DNA from: Hyphomicrobiales bacterium
Lineage (GTDB): Bacteria > Pseudomonadota > Alphaproteobacteria > Rhizobiales > Methyloligellaceae
Assembly: GCA_003228955.1 (NCBI GenBank)
Contig: QIGN01000113.1
Coordinates: 1-36,565, forward strand
Direction: 5' to 3'
Length of the DNA: 36,565 bases
Under the pieces are notes generated by a model. The model ran no database searches, had not been told where the DNA came from, and worked only from the letters and a program-made list of their open reading frames with translations. Position numbers and translations under genes: made by a program. The first letter of the stretch is position 1. Each line of letters begins with the position of its first letter. This document shows positions 1 to 7,644 of this stretch, one piece after another.

Positions 1-270
1 CAGTATACCATATTTTTTAGAAATTAAACTGACTACTATTCATCATGCAGAGTGATATATAACTAATACAACCAGTAAAATACTTTTAATATAACTTTTT
101 TTTGTTATATCTGATGTATTTTTTATATATTTCTATTAATATAGTATTTAATATCAAATTCGAATGAATAATTTTAATGTATTAAAAATTTTGTACATAC
201 ACATTTAATTGTGCACATCATTTAATATTCCCATTATTTCAATTTTCTAGCTTAAATTTCTCTGATTTTT
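1..270. other. AT-rich gene-free stretch
   Basis: This stretch is dominated by A and T runs and is full of stop codons in all frames, in sharp contrast to the GC-rich DNA from about 300 onwards. It contains a perfect 7-bp inverted repeat around eight T residues (89-95 and 104-110) and the 8-bp palindrome TGTGCACA (210-217). I see no gene, no RNA signature and no IS end. It could be the edge of an acquired segment, a binding region for an AT-preferring nucleoid protein, or ordinary divergent intergenic DNA cut by the window edge. Confidence 0.7.
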
Positions 271-642
271 GAAATACTGCTATCGCATTTATTCTCTTTC
301 ACTCTCTCCAAAAGCTGCCAAAAGCAGAATGCGCGGGCAGTCCTGCTCGTCTCCTGCAAACAGGCTCAATTCCCTTGATCCGCCAGTCAGGGACAAAATT
401 CCGCTCCGGAATTTGGCTCGATTGAAGAGAATCAGAAAATCGTTGGCCCCCTGCCCTCCTGAACTGGTGTAATTCATTAAAAACCTCCGAAAAATCGGCA
501 GAGTTATGCGCATTTCGCGCCTCTCCGCGCCGAGTCGCCGCAAATCGAAGGCAGCCATTGCCGGAAACTGGCGAAAATGGCAAGATCGCAACCGAAATCG
601 CGCCGTTGACGGCGCCTTGAATCGAATCAATTACGCCGGAGA
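271..642. other. No convincing gene
   Basis: Base composition returns to moderate GC here. Short open frames exist on both strands (for example 289-630 minus and 506-751 plus), but they overlap each other, have no recognisable domain and no convincing ribosome binding site. It probably holds the promoter or leader of the TPR/monooxygenase pair downstream, although I cannot assign -35 and -10 elements. Confidence 0.5.
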
Positions 643-987
643 TTGGGAATCGTGGCTAACTTCACCGGAGGCCCTCAATCCGCTTTTCCTCAGGCCATCG
701 TTGAGCGGGCGATTGCGCTGCAAAAACAGGGGGGCCATGAGGGCGCGATAAAACGTTACAAACGGGTGCTCAAAAAGGCCCCCGGCCACTCCCGGATACT
801 CAATATGTGCGCGCTTTCCACCGCTGAAACCGGCCATCTGGACGCCGCGGCAAAAATGTTGAAAAAAGCGGTTGCAGGCGATCCCGTACCCGTATTTGCC
901 GATGGCCGGGTCAATCTGGGAATGATTCTTCAAAAATCCGAAGATACGCGGATTTCAATCGCCTACGATGCCGTTCCACGCGGATGA
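643..987 (+). CDS. Short TPR-repeat protein, probably a truncated remnant
   Basis: The 114-residue frame carries about two tetratricopeptide-like helical repeats. Residues roughly 20-50 and 53-83 show the small/large residue pattern of TPRs (AIKRYKRVLKKAPGH, then LDAAAKMLKKAVAGDP), and a third begins at NLGMILQKSED. The frame then stops abruptly, so the last repeat is incomplete. No signal peptide or catalytic domain follows. The start is uncertain: the frame opens at TTG 643, but GTG 652 has a GGAG about ten bases upstream and may be the real start. Its TGA overlaps the ATG of the next gene by four bases, so the two could be translationally coupled. It may be the N-terminal stump of a longer TPR protein cut by an old deletion, or a genuine small adaptor. 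Coding status is moderate. Confidence 0.45.
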   Translation: MGIVANFTGGPQSAFPQAIVERAIALQKQGGHEGAIKRYKRVLKKAPGHSRILNMCALSTAETGHLDAAAKMLKKAVAGDPVPVFADGRVNLGMILQKSEDTRISIAYDAVPRG

Positions 988-2228
988 GCGCGGCCACTTA
1001 CGATGCAATTGTCATAGGCGCGGGGCCGGCAGGATTCACAACGGCGATCGCCATGGCCTGCGTCGGTTGCCACACCGCGATTGCCGGACCTCCCCACAAT
1101 CCCGACCCGGCCCGGCCGGACACCCGCACCACGGCTTTGCTACAGGCGTCCGTGCAACTGTTGCGCAATACCGGGGTCTGGGAGTTGTGCCGTGGCCACG
1201 CGGCTCCGCTGCACACGATTCGCATAATTGATGACACCGGGCGGCTGCTCCGCGCGCCGGAAGTTATTTTCGAATCCCGCGAGATCGGGGATCAACCCTT
1301 CGGTTACAACATTGCGAATACGCAATTGGTCGCGGGCCTGCGCGCACGGGCCGAAGCCATGCCAAATCTCGATATCATCGAATCGAAAGGCGCGACGGAA
1401 ATCGAGCCGGGAGATGAAAATATTCGCGTTTGCCTGGCTGAGGGGCAAAACCTCACGGCCCGGCTTGTGGCCGGCGCCGATGGCAGGGCCTCGATCAGCC
1501 GGCAGGCCGCGGGCATAAGCACCAGGGCGTGGAGCTATGAACAAATGGCGCTGGCCTGCAACTTTTCCCACAGCGAGCCTCATGACAATACCTCGAACGA
1601 GTTTCACCGGAAGGCCGGGCCCTTTACCACGGTGCCGCTGCCCGGACGGAACTCCAGCCTGGTCTGGGTCGAAACGCCCGATGAGGCAAACAGGCTGCTC
1701 GGCCTTGGCGACCGGGCCATCGCGCAGGAAATCGAAACCCGTCTGCAAGGATGTCTGGGACAAATCTCAAATGCCGGGCCGCGTGCGGCCTTTCCCCTGT
1801 CGGGCATGAGCGTGGAGCGCTACGCCGCCAGGCGCATTGCACTCGTCGGCGAGGCCGCGCATGTCATCCCGCCCATTGGCGCTCAGGGTTTGAATCTCGG
1901 CTTTCGTGACGCGGCCGCGCTGGCCGAGTGCGCCGCCTCGGCTCTGGAAAAAGGTCAGGATCCCGGCGGAGGAGATGTCCTTTCCGCCTATGACAAGGCC
2001 AGGCGAAAAGATGTCAGCTCCCGTGTTTTTGCGGTGGATTTTCTCAATCGCTCGCTGATTTCCGGGCTGCTGCCATTGCAGGCGGCCCGTGGACTGGGGC
2101 TCCACCTGCTTGACGGCATCGCTCCCTTGCGCAGGGCGTTCATGCGCGAGGGCCTGGCGCCGCAGTCCGGCCTTCCGAAACTGATGCATTCACCCGCGCC
2201 GGCTCCCGCTGGCGTTGAAATAGGGTGA
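984..2228 (+). CDS. UbiH/UbiF/Coq6-family FAD-dependent monooxygenase
   Basis: This 414-residue flavoprotein has all three class A aromatic-hydroxylase fingerprints. There is an N-terminal Rossmann GAGPAG at residues 12-17 for the FAD ADP moiety, a central ADGRAS motif at 166-170, and the C-terminal flavin-ribityl motif GEAAHVIPPIGAQGLNLG at 289-306, followed by FRDAAALAE. The Arg-Thr-Thr-Ala segment at 48-51 is also typical of the ubiquinone hydroxylase branch. Such enzymes use NADPH and O2 to hydroxylate the ring of polyprenylated ubiquinone precursors at the inner membrane. Which ring position is modified cannot be told, because alphaproteobacterial UbiH, UbiF, UbiI and UbiL paralogues are hard to separate by eye. 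The motif reads GEAAH instead of the more common GDAAH, which I recall as normal in this branch. It overlaps the TPR fragment by ATGA and precedes an acyltransferase gene by 111 bases. Confidence 0.85.
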   Translation: MSAATYDAIVIGAGPAGFTTAIAMACVGCHTAIAGPPHNPDPARPDTRTTALLQASVQLLRNTGVWELCRGHAAPLHTIRIIDDTGRLLRAPEVIFESREIGDQPFGYNIANTQLVAGLRARAEAMPNLDIIESKGATEIEPGDENIRVCLAEGQNLTARLVAGADGRASISRQAAGISTRAWSYEQMALACNFSHSEPHDNTSNEFHRKAGPFTTVPLPGRNSSLVWVETPDEANRLLGLGDRAIAQEIETRLQGCLGQISNAGPRAAFPLSGMSVERYAARRIALVGEAAHVIPPIGAQGLNLGFRDAAALAECAASALEKGQDPGGGDVLSAYDKARRKDVSSRVFAVDFLNRSLISGLLPLQAARGLGLHLLDGIAPLRRAFMREGLAPQSGLPKLMHSPAPAPAGVEIG

Positions 2229-2339
2229 TTGCGTCATTCCACCCCTTGACGCGGGCGGCCCAACACTGGCAACAGACGCCGCGGCAACATTTTTCCGCTC
2301 CAAAACGACCTGGCCCCGCAAACTACGAGATCAACCGAT

Positions 2340-3254
2340 ATGTATTGGCTGCGCGACATCAGACACCGGCTGGAATATGCGCTGATGCGGCTCATCTTCG
2401 GCCTCATACGGCTGGTCCCGCTCGACCTGGCGTCCGATTGCTCCGCCAGAATCACGCAATGGGTTTCGCGCGGCGGCCGGCGCCACCGCAAGGCGATGGA
2501 TAACCTCAAAATCGCCTATCCGGAGAAAACGGAAGCGGAGCGCGAGGAAATTGCGATGGAGATGTGGGACAATATTGGCCGCGTTGTTGTCGAAACCGTC
2601 CTTATTGACCGCATTCTGGCCGACCCGGAACGTATCGAAATTGAAAACCTTCCCATGGTGCTGCGCTACCAGGGCAAATTGGGCTCCACGATCGCCGCCA
2701 CAATGCATATGGGCAATTGGGAACTCGCCAGCTGGCCGCTTGCCGTCGCGGGTTCCAAGACCGCGGCGGTCTACCGGCTGGTTTCGAATCCTTACGTGGA
2801 GAACTATCTCCAGGAGAAGCGTAAATTGCTTTTCCCGGGCGGCTTGTTCGGCAAGGGTGGAAACAAGGGGCGTTCAACGGGCTTCGAGACCGCCCGCATG
2901 CTTGGGCGTTTTCTGCGTCAGCGCGGACGCCATGACACAGCATCTTTAGGGTTCGTCGCGGATCTGTATGACAGAAACGGCGTAGAGGTCCCATTCTTTG
3001 GCCGGCAGGAAAAATTTTCACCCTTTCCGGCCCTGCTGGTGCGCCGCCTTAACGCGCGTATGTGGATCGGGCGCTGCGTACGGGTCGGCCGGCAAAGCCG
3101 CTTTCGCGTAAATGTGGTCGAGGTCAAGGTGCCCCGGACCGAAGACGAAAAAGAAGATATCCGGACCATTACCGCAGCCATGCAAAAACAGTTTGAGGAA
3201 TGGATCCGCGAGACACCGGGACAATTTATGTGGTCCAATAAACGCTTCGTGTGA
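2340..3254 (+). CDS. Lysophospholipid/lipid A acyltransferase-family protein (LpxL/HtrB-like)
   Basis: The 304-residue product belongs to the LPLAT fold used by bacterial lipid A late acyltransferases. The catalytic HX4E motif is visible as MHMGNWE with His123 and Glu128. Downstream blocks also match the family: [14 protein letters not shown] at 209-222, normally involved in acyl-donor or acceptor binding, and [12 protein letters not shown] near the C terminus, equivalent to the usual PEQWLWxHRR. A hydrophobic segment at about 14-29 probably anchors it to the inner membrane. By family it would transfer a fatty acyl group onto lipid A or another lysolipid; the acceptor cannot be inferred because no lpx or other lipid gene is adjacent. 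The ATG at 2340 gives the usual family length. The gene sits between a quinone-type hydroxylase and a CoA ester lyase on the same strand, so co-transcription is possible but the functions are unrelated. Confidence 0.85.
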   Translation: MYWLRDIRHRLEYALMRLIFGLIRLVPLDLASDCSARITQWVSRGGRRHRKAMDNLKIAYPEKTEAEREEIAMEMWDNIGRVVVETVLIDRILADPERIEIENLPMVLRYQGKLGSTIAATMHMGNWELASWPLAVAGSKTAAVYRLVSNPYVENYLQEKRKLLFPGGLFGKGGNKGRSTGFETARMLGRFLRQRGRHDTASLGFVADLYDRNGVEVPFFGRQEKFSPFPALLVRRLNARMWIGRCVRVGRQSRFRVNVVEVKVPRTEDEKEDIRTITAAMQKQFEEWIRETPGQFMWSNKRFV

Positions 3255-3285
3255 GCAGGCCAACAGGTTCAATCTGGAACACACC

Positions 3286-4338
3286 ATGAGTGCATCAAGA
3301 AAACTCCCCAAACGCTTCTTCGAGCCGCTTGCCGTCGGCGCACCCCAACCGCTTCGCGAATTGCCTGTGCGGCTCGAACGGATGATCCATTTCATCCCGC
3401 CGCATATCGAGAAGATCCGCGCCAGGGCGGCGGCGCTCGCAGGCCAGGTCGATATTCTGCTTGGCAATCTTGAGGACGCCATTCCCGCGGACGCCAAGAC
3501 AGCGGCGCGTGATGGCTTCATCGAGTTGGCGCAAGCCAACGACTTCGGCTCGACCGGGCTGTGGACCCGCATCAATTCGCTCAACAGCCCCTGGGCGCTC
3601 GATGATGTCACCCAGCTCGTCGCCGAGATCGGAAACAAGCTCGATGTCGTCATGCTGCCCATGGTCGAGGGGCCCTGGGATATCCATTATCTGGACCAGC
3701 TGCTGGCACAGCTAGAGGCGGCTCACGGCGTCAACCGCCCGATCCTCATTCACGCTATTCTCGAGACAGCCGAAGGCGTGAAGAATGTCGAGGCCATTGC
3801 CGGGGCAAGCCCGCGCATGCATGGCATGAGCCTGGGACCGGCGGATCTGGCTGCATCGCGCGGCATGAAGACCACGCGGGTCGGCGGCGGGCATCCCGCC
3901 TATGGTGTGCTGGCCGACGATGTAGGGCAAGGGTCGCGCCCGTTCCACCAGCAGGACCTGTGGCACTACACAATCGCCAAAATGGTGGATGCCTGCGCCG
4001 CCAATGACATCAAACCCTTTTATGGGCCGTTCGGTGATTTTTCCGATGAAGCCGCGTGCGAGGCGCAGTTTCGCAACGCCTATCTGCAAGGGTGCCACGG
4101 CGCCTGGTCGCTGCACCCAAGCCAGATCGAAATCGCCAAGCGCGTGTTCAGCCCCGACGCAGGGGAAGTCGCCTTCGCGCGCCGGATACTCAAGGCCATG
4201 CCGGACGGTACGGGCGCGGTCATGATCGATGGAAAAATGCAGGACGACGCCACCTGGAAACAGGCGAAAGTCATCGTTGATCTGGCGGACCTTGTGGAGA
4301 AAAAGGATACGGTTGTTGCCGCTGCGAACAGCGGCTGA
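3286..4338 (+). CDS. mcl: CoA ester lyase of the malyl-CoA / beta-methylmalyl-CoA lyase type
   Basis: The product is 350 residues from the ATG at 3286. The open frame extends 58 codons further upstream, but that part is the antisense-quality tail of the preceding gene and lacks family character. Conserved blocks of the HpcH/HpaI-CitE aldolase fold are present: GNLEDAIP at 60-67, the substrate-binding Arg95 in LWTRIN, PMVEGP at 125-130, metal ligand Glu160 in LETAEG, and metal ligand Asp187 in GPADLAAS. The C-terminal [10 protein letters not shown] and [12 protein letters not shown] blocks mark the malyl-CoA lyase branch and not the citrate lyase beta subunit. These enzymes cleave malyl-CoA or methylmalyl-CoA to glyoxylate plus acetyl- or propionyl-CoA with Mg2+ or Mn2+. 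From memory the whole sequence, including the N-terminal [18 protein letters not shown], is closer to the Chloroflexus multifunctional enzyme (about 348 aa) than to the shorter Rhodobacter Mcl1. Substrate preference is inferred. It starts 31 bases after the acyltransferase stop. Confidence 0.88.
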   Translation: MSASRKLPKRFFEPLAVGAPQPLRELPVRLERMIHFIPPHIEKIRARAAALAGQVDILLGNLEDAIPADAKTAARDGFIELAQANDFGSTGLWTRINSLNSPWALDDVTQLVAEIGNKLDVVMLPMVEGPWDIHYLDQLLAQLEAAHGVNRPILIHAILETAEGVKNVEAIAGASPRMHGMSLGPADLAASRGMKTTRVGGGHPAYGVLADDVGQGSRPFHQQDLWHYTIAKMVDACAANDIKPFYGPFGDFSDEAACEAQFRNAYLQGCHGAWSLHPSQIEIAKRVFSPDAGEVAFARRILKAMPDGTGAVMIDGKMQDDATWKQAKVIVDLADLVEKKDTVVAAANSG

Positions 4339-4359
4339 CCGGACTCTCCAGCCAGCCTG

Positions 4360-4389
4360 TTGACAGCCCTTGGGAAGGCGCGTGATAAC
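4360..4389 (+). promoter_or_regulatory. Likely sigma-70-type promoter of hspQ
   Basis: A consensus -35 TTGACA at 4360-4365 is separated by 18 bases from GATAAC at 4384-4389, placing the start of transcription near 4396 and leaving a leader of about 44 bases before hspQ. I saw no good sigma-32 heat-shock consensus. The call rests on sequence match alone. Confidence 0.4.
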
Positions 4390-4439
4390 AGGATCGCCAG
4401 CGTGGCCAAGTGTAAAAAAGCAATGAGCTGCTCGACAGA

Positions 4440-4766
4440 ATGTTGAAACTCGCGAAGTACCAGATCGGGCAAGTCGTGCGCCACCGGGTATACCCGTTTC
4501 GTGGGGTTATTTTCGACGTCGATCCAACCTTCTCCAACAGTGAAGAATGGTGGCAATCCATCCCGCCTGATATCAGGCCGCGAAAGGATCAGCCCTACTA
4601 CCACCTTTTTGCGGAGAATGATGAAACCGAATATGTGGCTTATGTATCGGAACAGAACCTTCTGCCCGACGACTCTGGCAAGCCGCTGCGCCATGCCGAA
4701 ATTCCGGAGTTGTTCGACGAACCGGAGAACGGCATCTACCGTTTTCGGGGCGAGTCGAAACACTAA
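4440..4766 (+). CDS. hspQ: HspQ / YccV-type hemimethylated-DNA-binding-domain protein
   Basis: This 108-residue protein matches the small HspQ (YccV) family over its whole length. The hallmark is an N-terminal beta-rich segment AKYQIGQVVRHRVYPFRGV, followed by IFDVDPTFSNSEEWW, then QPYYHLFAENDETEYVAYV and the LLPDDSGKPLRHAEIPELF ending. In enterobacteria HspQ is a heat-inducible factor that binds hemimethylated oriC DNA, affects DnaA stability and acts as a specificity-enhancing factor for Lon protease. Those roles are known for E. coli and Yersinia and are inferred here. It is a separate unit: 101 bases with a good promoter precede it, and it converges on the IalB-family gene, with a weak intrinsic terminator at the junction. 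The ribosome binding site before the ATG is poor. Confidence 0.9.
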   Translation: MLKLAKYQIGQVVRHRVYPFRGVIFDVDPTFSNSEEWWQSIPPDIRPRKDQPYYHLFAENDETEYVAYVSEQNLLPDDSGKPLRHAEIPELFDEPENGIYRFRGESKH

Positions 4767-4784
4767 AGACCCGGATAAACCAAA

Positions 4785-4805
4785 GCGCCATCAGGGTGCC
4801 TTTTT
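4785..4805 (+). terminator. Weak intrinsic terminator after hspQ
   Basis: A five-pair stem (GCGCC 4785-4789 with GGTGC 4795-4799, one G-U pair) closes a five-base loop and is followed by CTTTTT. It begins 18 bases after the hspQ stop and overlaps the last codons of the convergent gene. The short stem makes it a modest terminator at best. Confidence 0.4.
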
Positions 4806-5516
4806 CGGCGCGGGCTGTCCTGCGCCTTGAGCGGCCCCTCCCTTCTTGACGGCTTCCGCGGCTCGTTTTGCAAGTTCGGCCTGGCGCGCGCGGATTTGCA
4901 TGAACATTTCCCTTCGCGCCTTGGTGTAGATTGCCTGGTCGACCGGAGGCCCATCATATGCGGTGGCGAAGCCCGTCAACGGAACCTTAAAGCCAATTCT
5001 CTTTTGAGAGACATCGATGGTCCCGATTGTGAGTTCGCGGCCTTTCTTAAGGGCTGTAACGATCGCCGGCATCGCGGGAACTTCGGCAACGCAACCCACG
5101 GCGGTGCAGTATGAATAGGGGACTCTGATCGCCTTCTCCTTATCCACCTTGATGAACATCCCTGGTGCGAGCAGCCGGCCCAGCGGCACCATGATCATCA
5201 TGGTTTCCTGCTTCTGTCCGCTGATGTTGCGAATCGCCGCGGAAATCAGGGGCTGCCCGGTGTCGGGATGAAACCGCTCGTGATGGACCAGACAGATGGT
5301 CACTTTTTTATCGCCTCTCTGTTTCTGGCACAGCTTTACCCAGGCACTGCCGACTGGTTTCTTGGCCGCCGCCGCAGCTGGTGCTTTTTTGGCGGGTTGC
5401 TGCTGAGCCTGAGCCGGGGGAACCAGAAAGAGCGCGCCAACCGCCAGACCCATGAACAGGCTTGAAATTACTGAGGCTGAGTCTACCCGGCGATTGGCCT
5501 TTTTGCAGGTCACCAT
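4791..5516 (-). CDS. Invasion-associated locus B (IalB)-family periplasmic protein
   Basis: The 241-residue precursor has a classical signal peptide: a basic start (KKANRR), a hydrophobic core at about 18-33 and an AQA cleavage site near residue 37. An Ala/Lys/Pro-rich linker follows, then the IalB domain at about 57-190. Its four cysteines (63, 75, 137, 142) and segments such as VTICLVHHERF, MIMVPLGRLLAPGM and the SYCTAVGCVAE pair are typical of the family. IalB was named for a Bartonella factor linked to erythrocyte invasion, but the family is widespread in free-living alphaproteobacteria and its biochemical role is not known, so the name should not be read as evidence of pathogenicity. The C-terminal tail (about 195-241) is an Arg/Lys/Ala-rich helix ending in a Pro/Lys segment. 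The gene is transcribed away from the YejA-like gene across a 270-base divergent region. Confidence 0.85.
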   Translation of the reverse strand: MVTCKKANRRVDSASVISSLFMGLAVGALFLVPPAQAQQQPAKKAPAAAAAKKPVGSAWVKLCQKQRGDKKVTICLVHHERFHPDTGQPLISAAIRNISGQKQETMMIMVPLGRLLAPGMFIKVDKEKAIRVPYSYCTAVGCVAEVPAMPAIVTALKKGRELTIGTIDVSQKRIGFKVPLTGFATAYDGPPVDQAIYTKARREMFMQIRARQAELAKRAAEAVKKGGAAQGAGQPAPKKAP

Positions 5517-5719
5517 TTTTCTACCCTTTCCTTCGCTCTGATACGAGCCTTACGCACCTGTCTATTTTAACGTGCCTGAATACATTGAATTACGGCATTC
5601 GCATGGCACATGCCCGCAATGACCTCTCTCGGTCCAGAGGCTTTCGCATGGGCAAATGTACCGTCCGGACTCCGCCTGCTCTCATTTCGCAACTCCGCCA
5701 GGCGGTTCTCTTCCGTTGA

Positions 5720-5751
5720 CCAATCGAAGAATTATGTCCAATCGAGGAATT
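5720..5751. repeat. Direct repeat of a 14-base unit upstream of the YejA-like gene
   Basis: CCAATCGAAGAATT (5720-5733) recurs as CCAATCGAGGAATT (5738-5751) with one difference and an 18-base period, which is close to two helical turns. It lies 35 bases before the gene's start in the divergent promoter region. This spacing would suit two bound regulator protomers, but no regulator is identified. Chance duplication is possible. Confidence 0.5.
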
Positions 5752-5786
5752 GCTTTTGCCCGGCGCCTCGCCTAAACGGGGAGCCC

Positions 5787-7616
5787 ATGAAACAGCGCAC
5801 ATCCATCTATAACTGGGCTTTCATTTCCTTGAAAGCCTTTATGTCCGCGGCGGTTATTTTCGGTTTTTCCGGCGGCGCCCATGCGCAGCCGGCTCATGGA
5901 ATCGCCATGCATGGGTCCCTGGCGCATGAACCGGGCTTCGCCAGTTTCAGCTATGTGAACCCGGACGCGCCAAAGGGCGGAACAGTGTCTTTCGCCACGC
6001 TGGGCTCGTTCGACAGTCTCAACCCGCTGATCATCAAGGGTGCCGCCGCGGCCGGCCTGCGCGACCTTGTCTTCGAGAGCCTGATGGCGCGGGCATATGA
6101 TGAGCCCTTTTCGCTCTACGGTCTGCTTGCGGAAAATATCGAAACGCCCGAGGACAGAAGCTGGGTTGCTTTCGTCCTGCGCAAGGAGGCGCGTTTTTCT
6201 GACGGCAAACCGGTCACGGTCGAGGATGTGCTGTTTTCTTACAAGCTGCTACGCGACAAGGGCCGGCCCAATCACCGCACCTATTATTCAAAGATTACAG
6301 CCGCCGAGAAAACCGGACCCCGGACCGTGAAATTCACCTTCAACGCCGAAGGGGACCGGGAGATGCCGCTCATCATGGGACTGATGCCCATCCTGCCACG
6401 CCATTTTTTTTCCGCAGAGACCTTCGAGGAAACGACACTTAAACCGGTCATCGGCAGCGGCCCCTACCGGATCGGAAAAGTCGAGGCAGGCAAGCAGATT
6501 GTCTATGTCCGCAACCCGGACTATTGGGGCCGGAACCTGGCCGTCAATGCGGGACGGTTCAATTTCGATGAAATCCGGTTCGACTATTATCGCAATAGCG
6601 ACCCGATGTTTCAGGCCTTCCAGAAAGGACTATTTCAGCTCTGGCGCGAGTCGGATTCAGGGCGCTGGGCGCGCGGTTATGACTTTTCCGCCTACAAGGA
6701 TAAGCGAGTCCTCAAGGAGGAGTTGCCGGTCAGCATCCCTTCGGGCATGTCGGCACTGGTCTTCAACACCCGCCGTCCAGTCTTCGCCGATATTCGCGTG
6801 CGCCGTGCGCTGACGCTCATGCTGGATTTCGAATGGCTGAACAAAAACTATTATTTCGGCCTCTATACCCGGACGCAGAGCTTCTTCGACCGCTCGAATC
6901 TGTCTTCATATGGACGCGCGGCGGATGAGCGCGAACGCAAACTGCTGAAGCCGTTCGCAAACGCCGTAGATCCGGCAATTCTCGAGGGCACCTACAAGCA
7001 GCCCGTCAGCGACGGCGCAGGGCGCAACCGCGACAATCGCCGCAAGGCACTTCGCCTGCTCAAACAGGCCGGCTACACTCTCAGGGATGGCAAGCTGGTC
7101 GAGGAGAAATCCGGCGCGCCGTTCGCCTTCGAGATTCTGGCGGCCAGTAGTGCACAGCAGAGATTGCTTCTGAAATTCGTCGACGCACTCAAGGGCGTTG
7201 GCATTGCCGCGCGCCTGCGGCTGGTTGATTCGGCGCAGTTTCAACGCCGCCGCCAGACCTTCGATTTCGATATGATTCAGGCTTTCTGGTATGCATCGCT
7301 CTCGCCTGGAAACGAGCAGTTGTTCCGCTGGAGCACCAAGAGCGCGGATGCGCAAGGTTCGTTCAATTATGCCGGTGTCAAGAACCCGGCCGTGGACGCC
7401 ATGATCGCGGCTCTGCTGGCGGCCAGGAAGCGGGAAGAATTCGTCTCCGCGGTCAGGGCTCTCGACCGGGTGCTATTATCGGGCCACTATGCGATTCCCC
7501 TGTTCTACACGCGCAAGCAATGGGTTGCGAGATGGAAGACCCTCGCCCGTCCGAAAAAGACATCATTGTACGGGTATCGTGTGAATACTTGGTGGATCGA
7601 ACGCCCGGGCGGCTAG
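5787..7616 (+). CDS. ABC transporter periplasmic oligopeptide-binding protein, YejA type
   Basis: The product is 609 residues from ATG 5787, which is preceded by GGGGAG and opens a signal peptide ending in GGAHAQ; the frame extends 59 codons upstream without family features. It is a family 5 solute-binding protein (SBP_bac_5). The N-terminal lobe starts with HGSLAHEPGFASFSYVNPD and PKGGTVSFATLGSFDSLNP, and the C terminus ends with KQWVARWK and a NTWWIERPGG tail, as in the YejA/microcin C subgroup. Such proteins deliver peptides or peptide-nucleotide compounds to a YejBEF-type permease. No permease or ATPase gene is next to it, so this is an orphan binding protein that must work with a transporter encoded elsewhere. 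The following gene begins 28 bases after its stop, on the same strand, so a shared transcript is possible. The ligand is unknown. Confidence 0.85.
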   Translation: MKQRTSIYNWAFISLKAFMSAAVIFGFSGGAHAQPAHGIAMHGSLAHEPGFASFSYVNPDAPKGGTVSFATLGSFDSLNPLIIKGAAAAGLRDLVFESLMARAYDEPFSLYGLLAENIETPEDRSWVAFVLRKEARFSDGKPVTVEDVLFSYKLLRDKGRPNHRTYYSKITAAEKTGPRTVKFTFNAEGDREMPLIMGLMPILPRHFFSAETFEETTLKPVIGSGPYRIGKVEAGKQIVYVRNPDYWGRNLAVNAGRFNFDEIRFDYYRNSDPMFQAFQKGLFQLWRESDSGRWARGYDFSAYKDKRVLKEELPVSIPSGMSALVFNTRRPVFADIRVRRALTLMLDFEWLNKNYYFGLYTRTQSFFDRSNLSSYGRAADERERKLLKPFANAVDPAILEGTYKQPVSDGAGRNRDNRRKALRLLKQAGYTLRDGKLVEEKSGAPFAFEILAASSAQQRLLLKFVDALKGVGIAARLRLVDSAQFQRRRQTFDFDMIQAFWYASLSPGNEQLFRWSTKSADAQGSFNYAGVKNPAVDAMIAALLAARKREEFVSAVRALDRVLLSGHYAIPLFYTRKQWVARWKTLARPKKTSLYGYRVNTWWIERPGG

Positions 7617-7644
7617 GTTCTGGTGCCCGGCGAACGGAATTAAA

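Noticed and set aside
289-630. 113-codon minus-strand frame beside the AT-rich stretch
   Set aside because: No domain, no good binding site, and overlaps competing frames on the other strand.
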